A DNA stretch of 64,000 bases from Patiria pectinifera (Eukaryota; Echinodermata; Asteroidea; Valvatida; Asterinidae): contig CM057149.1 of NCBI GenBank assembly GCA_029964075.1, positions 10,736,465-10,800,464 on the forward strand, written 5' to 3'. Under the pieces are notes generated by a model, which saw nothing but the letters and a program-made list of their open reading frames with translations, was not told the origin of the DNA and did not search any database. How positions within the stretch are numbered: the first letter of the stretch is position 1; each line of letters opens with the position of its first letter. Positions 22,817 through 34,900 of this stretch are shown here, one piece after another. A program made the translations under genes and the position numbers.

Positions 22817-22916
22817 TTATATAAATGAGGTGAACCACTTATACATATTCATGAAGCAATCAGACTCTGCGTCAACTCTGGCCAGACCATGGCAGTTGCC
22901 TGCATAAACCAACATT
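22817..22916 (-). CDS. APEH: APEH terminal exon 22 with the catalytic histidine
   Basis: Encodes [20 protein letters not shown] then [12 protein letters not shown] and the stop TAA (22817-22819). CHGL holds the triad His. It is absent from long-ORF tracks because it has only 33 codons. No clear minus-strand AATAAA was identified downstream. Confidence 0.93.
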
Positions 22917-25900
22917 CTGAAAAGTAAAAAAATAAAATATGGCATTGACGGCATAATTCAACATTAACCCTCCTGCTATATTTAAACAGTCACAGACAGT
23001 CAAAATTCATCTCCACTTCCCCTGCTATACTTTTAACAAAGGCTAGTCACCAGCAGTCAGATCATATGTCAAGCAAGCACTGTGACTAGTCAAACTAAGT
23101 CAACAGACAAAGCAGGCAAGTTGTGGTCACAGCTGTTTTATCACTCGCCCGGAGTCAAAGCATAGCTGTATCAAGTTACTTAAACAGTCCAAGGCAGTCA
23201 ATCCTGCTTTATGTGGGCTGGGAATTCTTAAAGAGGTTGTGGAAAGCTCGAAGACATTTCCGTCATTTTTCGGGTATATGTAGCCTAAGGTGTAATGAAA
23301 TAAAAACGACTATTGTGTCCGTCATGAAATGAGTACAAAAAGTACTTTTGAGAGCTGTTTTTCAGGTCCTGTTTCGACCCGAACGTGTAATTTGTGTAAA
23401 AGTTGTCGTTGGGGGCAGCAAACAAAACATAGTAAATCGTGACGTAATAAACAGGACTCCCGATGCAGCGTAGTATAAACGAGTCCTGTTTATTACGTCA
23501 CGATTTACTATGTTTTGTTTGCTGCCCCCAACGACGACTTTTATACAAATTGCAAATTCGGGTCGAAACAGGACCTGAAAAACAGCTCTCAAAAGTACCT
23601 TTTGTACTCATTTCATGACAGACACAATAGTCGTTTTTATTTCATCACACCTTGGGTTACATTTACCTGAAAAATGACAGAAATGTCTTCGAGCATTCCA
23701 CAACTTCTTTAAAAAACTGACTTCAATGCAATAATGCATACTTACTTTGTGGTGACACCATGTGCCTTGAGAGCCCTGTAGTATTCCTGCCCTTGTTTGG
23801 GAGGTACTCGTAGATCCACATCACCGATCACAATCATGGTAGGTGTCTTTACCTATGGCATCAGAAATCATAATCCTTGTTACTGGTTATAATGCATCCT
23901 ACTGGAGATTCCCAACAATTACATATCTACACCCTGTCTCAAAAAAAAATGGTACAATCAGAAAAAAAATTGGTTAAATATAAAATTTCAAAATAAGTCA
24001 TTCTTACTTGGCATAATATTAAAGAACAAAGACTGGGCTTTCCAATAGTGTTTGTTTGATCTTATTTGCTTTTGTCAATTCAGAGATATAATCAATTTAG
24101 TGCGATACACAAAAATCAATTTTGTGCCACTTTTATGCATGGGCAGAGTTGTTTCGACTACTGTGGCACAAACTCAATTTTTGTGTTCCGCAGTAAACTG
24201 GAGTTATCTCTGGATTGACAAAAGCAAATGAGATGAAACAAAAAGTATTGGAAAGCCTGGTCTTTTTTCTTTAATGTGATGTTCAAAACGACTTACTTAT
24301 GATGAGATTTAATATTGAAAAAAAAAAATTGTTTTCGATTGTATAATTTTTTTTGAGACAGGCTGTATACTTACAACCACAAATGGAAAAGATATAGTAT
24401 CCTATGTTGAGTCATGGACATTTTTAAAGAATTTCTTTCCCCCTAGAAGCATTTCTCATTCCCATATTCAGTTTTTTGCAGACTCGAAATGACTCTAGTC
24501 AGAGACTCCACTCTGGTCTGACTTATGTCACAATTTCCAATGACTTGACTCAAGTCATAACGGGCAAATGACTGGACTCCACTCAAGTCACTGTGAGCAA
24601 ATGGCTCACCTTGACTTGATTCTCTTATCAAGAGACTTGACTCAACAGATATCACCATCCTCTAACCAGAGGGTGTCCAGATGTCAGCCAATCGAATTGA
24701 ATCAAGCAAGAGTTTTACCACATCACTCGAAGTAGCCAATGCATATACATGTATGTGACCTGTTCTGTCAAAATCAGACTTTTCTGGGCATAAGGTCGAA
24801 AATGAGATTTTTGCATATTGTTAAAATGTGTACATTTTCCTTTTAATAGGTGGTTTAAGTTTTGAAACCTGTAATTCCTGGTTAAAGTTATGCTATTTTG
24901 AAGTTCATTGTGTCGAAAAGTAGAAAACAGAGAAAATGGCGACGAACGTCACAAAACAGACATTTCTTTAACTGATATACCTCAACAAATCATCAAAAAT
25001 ACTATATTTAGAATTCAAATTAGGGTTTCAAACTTTTATAGTATATTTAAGACATGTTCAGGATTACAAATATGCAAAAATTAGAAAATCGTAAAAAATC
25101 ACCCCCACAGCATTTTTTGGCCCTATCTCAATTTCAACCTCTGCCCAGAAGCGTCTGCTTTTGACAGAACAGGTCACATATTTGTATACTCTACCCTATA
25201 TACAAGTACCTAGTCATTCAAACACAGTGTTTTACTCAAGAACATACATCCTACAAGTAATTAATAAAGACAAACTACAATGTAAATCATCTACGCTTGT
25301 TGCCAACAATCTCTGATGCCAAGACGTACCCTGTTGGCATGAATAATGGGTGATTTACTCAGCATAGCTTGGTAAATTTCAGGAGATGGCAACTTGTCAA
25401 ATTCAAAAGGTCCCACGCCAGCTTCACAGTAGTTCCTACGAAAAAAAGAAGAATGTATTCATTTTATAAATCCTATCGTAGCCTAAAACTGCATAGAGAC
25501 TATGCTTTATAAAAAAAAGTAATTTTACCCTCAAGAACTTTTTGCTTTACCTTGTCTGACACTGTTATACTTTTTATCTTATTTTATTTTATGGAACACA
25601 GACAAGAGATTGCCCTCGGATGTCTTACAACCAGTACATTGTCAGGCTCATCAGCATGGACTATGAGTTAACACAGAGAAATATCTCCTCTGTTGCTTAA
25701 GGTCAGATAAGGCCAGATGGAAAGAGATTGTAACCGACTGCAGCTCAGTTGACTGACGCTAATGATGATGAAGGACTATATGTACTCATTTTATATTCAT
25801 GCTAGCCTATGACACACACATTCAGATTTTATTTTGGCCTTCAATTACAAACAACTCCAAAACAATCCTAAACTGGAAATTCCGCTTAGAATGTTTTTTT

Positions 25901-28900
25901 CTCCAGACTTACCAATCGGGAATGTCTGTGCTTCCTAGCATTGCTGTGGAAAATGAATAACACACCATTAATATGAATTATGATGAACTAGTTATTTTTA
26001 TAATAATAATAATAATAATAAAGAGCGTTTATAATGCGCCAAATCCATCTTGATTAGATGCTCAAGGCGCAGAGAAACAAACAAATAAACATGAACATCA
26101 AAAACAGCAGGGAAGAAAAGTACGCACAAATGAAAATACATGTTAACAAATAATTACCTCAAAAATCATCGCACTACAACAAAGCTAGGAACTTTTTCCA
26201 CATTTAAAAAGAAATAAAAAGTACCTTAAAATGTTTAATGCTCATTTTTGTTCAATACAAAATAACTGCAAAACTATCTGATGCACTGGATTCTGGAATA
26301 CATGTACTCACATGCAATGTTTACAACTGGGTTTCTCGCAACACAAGCTTTGTAGAAGTCCTAAGAATGAAAGCAAAATCCACATTGATAAACAAATATG
26401 GAATATTCAATAATTGAAAATATTTTGTTAACTCAGGGTAACCCTTCACCCAAGTTTTATAAAAAGTCAACCCCAAATGAGTTAACTGTCTAGAAACCAA
26501 AGGGATGGACGTCAGTGTATGACAATAGATGCGTTGCACTGCAGCCATCTCTGAGGGCTGCGCTTTTGTTCCTCAGGGGCACACATGGCTAGTCCATCAG
26601 TGCATTCATAGTTATTGAATACAAATTACCCCCAATGATGGCTGCTAAATGCAAATAGTCTCAGAGTTGTAACGAGTCACTAATTTTTGTGACTCGAGTC
26701 GAGTCGAGTCATTTTAAAGAAGTGACTCGAGTCGAGTCGAGTCATTTTAAAGAAGTGACTCGAGTCGAGTCGAGTCATTAGGTCAAAAGGTCGAGTCGAG
26801 TCAAATATTTAGCTCGAGTCAATTCGAGTCACGAATATTTGAACACTGTATACCAAAATTTATAAAAGGATGCCATAAGTTTAACCAGCGTCCGAATCCA
26901 AGAGCTTTATAAGAAATCGCCCAAAGCCAATGATGAAACAGCGAATTAGAAAATGTGTTTACAAATCTGGTTCCCGGATAGTATTTTGTGCGTTCTAGAA
27001 CCATGAGGTGGGAGTCTGTGACACGTTGTATATTTACACATGACTGCTATTCGCAAAGCGAAGTGAGCATAAATTTTGCACCGTAATCATTGCAAATCCT
27101 TTTCGCTTTTATTTTTGGGACTCGAGTCTTATTAGCCTTCGCTCGAGTCGAGTCGAGTCTTCTGGTGAGGGACTCGAGTCGAGTCGAGTCATTTACCCTT
27201 AGGGACTCAAGTCGAGTCGAGTCACCAAAAATGTGACTCGAGTCGGATTCGAGTCAAGTCATTGACTCGAGTCATTACAACTCTGAATAGTCTATACCCT
27301 TCCAACTTGGATGTAAAATTAATTCAATATTACCGGAGGGGGAAATAAGATTGGTCCTAAAAGGACCAGTAACCACAATCAACTTAAAGTTGCTACATAC
27401 AGTTCAGAATGCACTAGTAGCACAAAATGTGCGTTTGGACAAATACGGTGCATGGCAAGTGTTCTAGCCTGGTACCCTACCGTAATTTCATTCTAGATCT
27501 CTGGGATACTTCCAGAGTAAAAGTTTTCAAATATCAAAATAAGAATTTGGGTCATGATAACAGACGGGCGGATTTTTTAAGGATATAAGTATTTCAAGCA
27601 CGTGTTGCAATTGGATGTTTACTTCACTTTTCAAAATAATAGATTCCTCTACTGCTGGGACACACAACTTTCTGTTTGGGAAATTATCTTGAATTCACTC
27701 TGTGTGCCAAAAGAAGATGATGCTTTTGACAACTTTCAGGAACTCCAGTGGGGGAGACACACCATGTGTGCACCCACATTTGTTTTACTATACTCTCGAG
27801 GACAATGTTTTTTTTCCCTTTGTCCCTGTCGTATACCGGTAACACTCTCCCATAGACTAAGCACACAAACTTACTACAGAGGACCGTTTCCAACAAAAGA
27901 CACAACTCCCGAGGACTGAAAGGATCTGTTGTTCTCCCTTTGTGTGTCGGTCCTCTGGGTTTATGTAGGACACATACACACTGATTCGCGCATGTACGGC
28001 GCGAAGTACGCATGATTTTTTGTTTCGAATGTGCACAAAACAGTAGCGTCTTTTGCAACCTGTGGTCTCCCCCAACTTTCCCTTTGTAATCATTCAGGGG
28101 ATACTTGTGCACAGAGCCCATTTAAAGGATATATCAATCAAGTTTGTCAGGGTTGTTGATTGGAGGACAGGTACCAATATGCAAATATACTTACCGGATA
28201 CTGACCAATCAGATGTGTGACTAGAAATCCCCCATGTGATCCTCCCCAAAGAACAACTCTATCTGGATCAACCTTCCCAGTTTGCACTGCTGCCAGCACA
28301 GCATCCTGGGAAATGCAAGGCATCATGGGAGTCTAGTTAATATGAGGTTCCCTTAGAAACATAAGGCGGTGTCAGTTAAGATTTTGGTTGAATAGAAATT
28401 TTACATATTACCAATTTTTTTTTTTTTTGCATAAAGATGCTGAAAGTAATTCCATTTCTCTTCTAAGTAAATTTTTAAATTTCGAAAAAAGTTTAGAACA
28501 GATACACGGCATGGATGTTGCGTGTGCCATGTGTCATACTAAATTTTCCATTTCACCCTAATTTTTGATAAGTTATTTTGGTTTGATTAAAAGAGGATGA
28601 ACAGATATGTGCCATTAGGCTTTTACAGGAGGCCGCAAATTTTTGGATTAGTAACAGTTCCGATAACTATGCGCATGCCTTGTGTATATTATGTGAAACA
28701 ACCGAATAGTGATATTCATAATATATCCATACTTTTAATTTTAAAGAAGCTTTCACGGTATCTACAGCACAAGAAACCTTTAATAATCTTCGTAGGACAA
28801 AAACAAAGATGCGTGTCCCTGGTTTCAAGTCAAATGGAGATAGATACCTGCACATCATCCACATCCTGTCGTCCCACGTTACCTGGCAGTGATAGGATAC

Positions 28901-31900
28901 TGGCTTGACCAAAACCTAAAGAGCCTCGGTAATTCACTAGAAAGAAGAAAAAACAACACTGGGTAACAATTCCCCCGATTAACCCCAACTCCCTTGGCCT
29001 TTTTGCTAGGATGTAGCCTCAATCCTGCAAAATCCTCCAATTGGCCTCATGGAAAAATAGCATATAGCCTCAATCCTGCAAATTTCTCCATTATTTCTTG
29101 AATAGGTCCATGGAGGGGTGACCACTGCCTGAATCCTTCAAAATCCTGCGGCAGTGGCTGTCGAGGCTTGGCCAGTGACATCCTGGAGCAGTACGGAGGA
29201 TTTCAAGCATAATCTAGGCCTATATTTATGCATGGCTGAGCAAAAACAACACAAGGTTCGGCCCAAGACCTTGAAAAAGTGCATCCTACGAAATCAGTAC
29301 CGCACTTTTGTCATGTAATCTCAATCCTCCAAATTCCTCCACTTTGGCAAAGAGGATTTTGAAGGATTCAGGGTGGTTAGGGTTAAGTATGTTGATTCAA
29401 CTATCATGTGTGTCCCACAGATTTGTATTCAATTGCGCTAGCAAGCTAGAAGTAAAATCACAGAACTCAGCCAAATCAACTGAATTCAGACATACAAAAG
29501 TCTGTATTATTCTCTTACCCAACAGAATTGCGAATCCCAGCTTACAGAACGCCGACACTGACAACAGATACTCAGCCGATAGTACACTGTGTGGACCACC
29601 TACAAGAGATAATAAAAAATTCCTAATATTTATTCTGCCTTCCCGAATTTCCAACGTAATATTCGACACGCGCACGAAACATGCACGATTCCACAACACT
29701 GCTGTTGGTGTACAGGACTTTTGCACTACGCGATGCGTTGACGAAAACATGGTTGGTACATGTACCCGGCGTGTTTTGTATTCACATATATGACTGCGAT
29801 CGGAAACCACCGATAACTGAAATGATAAACCTGATTTCCAGGCTGAATGTACGTGTGCTCAGTGCACAGCACACCCGCACGCGGTGAAGCACGCGCGAGG
29901 CGCCGTTGTATACTGTGTGAAGGTACGTTGGCCGGCAGCCTGTATCGCATGCAGGCTCGGCAACAACAAAGACTGTTTTTAAGACTGCTTCAACGAACAA
30001 CGTTGTGCCGTGCGTGCGCCTAAATGTACTAAATCGAGAGCGCTAACGAGGTAAAAATCAATGCATTTCCACAGTTTTTCTTCCCTTTTTCCGGTTTATT
30101 TTGACGGCCAGAAAAACCAGAATTTTGTGAGATTTAAAAAAAAACCCAGAATTCCAGTTAAAACCGGAAAAGTGGCATCTCTGATCAATGGGCCAGGCTG
30201 CAAAAAGCGAAAGCGGTCCACTGAAAATGTACAGGGCTACAAACATTCGGGTCATTTCCCTCAATATGTCCAGGATTTGTCGCTTTTTGTGTCTAGAAAT
30301 TCCCTATAAATCGCCATAGGCATTACTTTCTGGCCCAAGTGGGTTTTTTTGGGACACAAAATAAAAACTGAAAAATTTGCTTTCCTCCCTTGTGCACAAG
30401 GATGAAGGAAATCACTGGGCTTCTTTCCGCATGCGTGAACCAATTTCAACTGTGTGCTTCGGGTTACCCTGTTAAGATACTGACTTACCATGCGGAAGAA
30501 CAATAAGTGGTGGTGGTGAGCCTCCATTGGATGTCTGGCTTGGCGTCAGAAGAATAGCCTCATAGTCAACAATACCTGCACAGTTCACCATTCATTCAAC
30601 ACATAAATAATCATCTTTTGGGCAATTCCACGGTTACTCACGTTACGTTTTTGATGAACTTTTGAGTTTCCTTGGGCTGTAATTACCTTACTGAAAAGGT
30701 TTAATAACTGTTATACCATGGTAGATAGAGTAGACCTAGACCTACCTAAGCACCAAATTAAAGATGACATCCAGAAAAATGTGTTATGTATGATAAACAA
30801 GACACACAAAATCGGTTACTCACATTGCAAAAATGTAACATGAGTAACCGTGGAATTGCCCTATTCATTTTGGGCATCAATGTAGCATTTACTGTCATAT
30901 GAATTTTTTGCATTCTTTTCACAATCATATTTTTCACAATCAGCTGGTGGGCACCAAGTTGCATCAACACAGCACTTTTAAGATCCCTAAAAAGTTTGAC
31001 ATGCACATATTGTGTAAAAAGCTAGATTTGATAAAAAGCCAGTAAATAGTTTTAGTTGCCTGCCGTGCGCCACACCGCGATATGGCATACTGCATACTGG
31101 TCCCAGGGGCGGATCCAGGAATTTTTGCAGGAGGGGAGGGGGGGGGCTGAGGGTGAGGTTTCCATTAAAAAAAAAATGCTGAATTGTAAACAGTTTTTTT
31201 CTCTGGACACTTGACCTCTGTAAAATCAATGGGGGGGGGGGGTCGTACTATACTTTCAGAGGGAGCGCTGTTCAAATCAGAGTCATGAACACTGTATCAC
31301 AGAATTGTGTACAAATACCCCCATACCCCAGCTGGCTCAGTCTGAATGTTGTGCACAAGAGACATCATTACCAGTATACCTGTCATAATTTTGTTTCGGG
31401 GGGAGGGCCGGGGGGGAGGGCCGAGCAGGAGGCAGGGAGGTTTCAAATTATTTTTAATATATTTCTATGAAGATAAAAAAAGGTCCCAGCTAGGGGGGGG
31501 GGGGGGGTTTGGACCCCTAATCCCCCCCCTCCCCCTTCCCCCTCTGGATCCTGGTTCCAGTGTACGGGGATAGTACGTGCATCTTCAATCCCAACATGCA
31601 TGTGCTTAGACATGTCCGAACAGCAGGCATTACAATTATGGTATTTGACTAAAAAACAGAGTGGGAACGCACAAGTCATTCACAGGTCAACTCTCATATT
31701 AAACCACACGTCAGTTCCAAACAAGGGATGAACAACGACAAAGGAAGGCCCTTTACTACAGGTCATTTGAATAGCTTGTGACTTGACTTCAGACTGAAGG
31801 ACTTGTGACTGACTTGTAGCTACTTGTGACTCGCTTGATCACGACACTGAAAAATAACGGACTGACCATGTGAAGGATTTGGTTGCGTCTTTGCCTTGAG

Positions 31901-34900
31901 TTGTAGGATTTCCCAGGATACATGTAGGTCGTCAGGGTTGGCAGTACTAGCATCTAGTGACATCCAAGCAATGTCAGACTCATGCCCCTCACATGGTAGC
32001 TCACCTATCACCTAAAAAAATATAACAGCCAATGGGGTCAAAGGTCATAGCACTATTTGTAAGGGAAAAAGCAACACCCAAATGTCGGGACTATTGTTTA
32101 GGTGAAGTTCTGCATGTAGCACTTTCAAAATCTAGGATGTGAAAGCCCAATTCATAAGCTTTTCTTTTGAAGAATCATTTAAATCACTCATGTACTTTTC
32201 AAGTTACGGATTTTTAACCACATGCACCGTTTAAAGTTCTGTCCACGTATCACTAAAAGGTAAGTGTTCTTTCAGCAAAATGAAAAAAAATCACATAGGG
32301 ATGTGTGTGAATTGTTTTCATTTTGCTGAAAGAAGGTACACCTTTTGTGTGATCCGTGGACAGAACTTTAAAACGGTGGTTGTGTTTAAAATTCTTACTT
32401 GAAAAGTGCATAAGTGATTTGAATGATTTTTGTACTAAAAGAAAGCTTATGAATTGGGCTTTCATGTCCTAGATTTTGAAAGTGCTTCATGCAGAACTTC
32501 ACCAAAACAATAGTCCCGACATTTGGGTTAAAATTAAGTCCAGTGGGGACAGCTGCACAACTAATGTTCCTGTTAAAGATCTGTTCCTACAGTGCTCTTA
32601 AAAAAAAACCTCCTTTTTTGGGGAAGGGTCTGCAACCCTCTGAAAAAAAGCTTTTGTTTTGGGCACAAAAGATATGTCTTGCGATCAGACTGGCTCCCGG
32701 TCTAACGTTGTCAATAATGATTGTGAGGCGGGAACCAGCCTATCCCGCGGGAACAGAATTTTGTCAAGCCGCGATTAATTCATAATTTTGTAAAGAAATG
32801 AGTCAATAACTAAGTATGGGTCGATTTTTGGGAGTTGATGTCTCTTTTTGGATAACTTTTGTAATGCTAGAAAAGTAGCAATGAAAAGGACTCTATTTGT
32901 TGGGATGAAACTCAAAAATAGCACAGGGAATGCAACTTGCGACTGTGATGTTACAGTGCTGGGCTGAAAGATGTCTTGGGACATTTCAATACAGCCAAAT
33001 TAGTTTTACAAGGATGCCAATAGCAAATAGAAACAACTCGGTGTTGTTGATTTAATGTAACCACGGTGCAACAGGCCTTCCCTTACATCGTTGTCAGTGT
33101 ATTTTTGTATTATTGGACCACTTACGCCAACTACACCTGGAATTTCCAAACGATTTTGGTAAAAAACTCCTCCATACTCACCAACTCTGGCCGTCTGTTT
33201 GGAGCACAGCGTGTGGCTAGTATGATATCATCTATAACATCAAGCACAGTCCATGCCCCAAAGATGGGGTCAGAGGTCAACCTGGTCACCGAACACTTCT
33301 CTGTGTTTATGACAAGAAGTTCCTGTGTAGATTTTTAAAAAGGAAGATGGGTAAACATCGTTAGAAATACATCTGAAAATTAAAACTCTATTCATTGATG
33401 AAGTCACTGATGTGCAAAGGTGAAAACGAAGTTACTTTTGCTGATGTAAGTTATTATAAATTTAAATTGAATAAAAGTGGAACCGGTCACTTAACAGGAC
33501 ACGCATGGATACAGCATATTGAGAGCATTACCTCTTTACTTCCCCAAAAGGAGGCCATCACGAGACGCTTGTTATCACTCATCCAGCATTTATCCACTGG
33601 ATTAACACCAAAGATATAGATACCAGGGAACGGGGAGCCAGCTAAATGACAAAATGAACCAAAAATACATATGAGTAATTCACAGATGTTTATGCGATAT
33701 TATAATTTCTAATATTGTATTTCCCAACATGTAACTCAAACAAACTTGAAGTGAACTGAGATTATCTCACAAAACTGAACTTAACAATTAATCTCCAATT
33801 CCTAACAATCAATTTATATTCACAACCAACTAATTTTTAACTATTACATTTGCAAATCAATCTTGGTCGCATATATTTTGCTAAGGTTGATTCTGTTGAA
33901 AGTTGAAAAATAAAATAAATTGTTTGACACTCTTTGTGAAACACCCTCAGATGTGCCTTTGTGTAATGTGCAGATAATTGAGAATATGTGATTATGTAGT
34001 CTAGGGGCTAGACTTTGTTATGGTTTGATACGCGATAACCCGCCTCAGCAGTAACCTGCCGCCACAAGAGGGCGCTATCACGACCAACCAATATCGCCCA
34101 CGGACTTGTCAGTACCAACGTCTAGGCCACTTCCTAAAATCTCCCCCCCCCCCTGAAAAATGGGGGAAAATAGTGCGCATGCGCGACTTCTGCAGGCAAT
34201 TACTGTTCATGTTCAGTCCCACACATACTACACACAACAGAAGAGCTGACCAGTGAAGTTGCACCACCGTCTTGCTGCATCTTTCACATAACTGGAAGAA
34301 ATTAGAGAGTTTGCTTCGGAACTACTATGATTTTTATGAATACGCGCTACATATGTTTAATAGGCCAAACAGGTGCGCGCGCATTACACAACCAATAGGA
34401 ATTGGCCTAGACGTTGTTCTGACGGGTTCGTGGGTGATATTGGTTGATCATGATAGCGCCCTCTCGCAGCCGCAGGTTATCGCTGTGGCGGGTTATCGCT
34501 GCGGTGTGTTTTCGCTTTTCAAACCATAACGACGTCTAGCCCCTAGACCAGTGATAATGCTATGGGACACATCTGTGAAATATTGTAATTAAGTTTATAT
34601 CTTCTTATCAAAAGTGTTATCAATTTTATACTTATATCCAGAGTCTAGTCGTACCTGTAGGTTTTTGCACGGTGTCTACAACAATTGTGGTCTTCTTGGA
34701 AACCCAATCATACTGTAAGAAAAGATAAGAAGACTGCATAAATCAGTCTGCAAGTGACCTAGCTACATGTCTTTCTCTTGTTGGTGAAATGTGAATAATA
34801 TTTGGCAAACAGATTTTATAAAATGTCAGGTTTTGAGACACATTAACTTTGAACTTGTCATGCAGCAGATAATGTGTATAACAATGGTTTGGAGAGTCTG

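Noticed and set aside
27602-28121. Overlapping ORFs of 105, 145 and 78 codons
   Set aside because: They lie on opposite strands inside an APEH intron without motif, signal or splice context; most likely chance or MITE.
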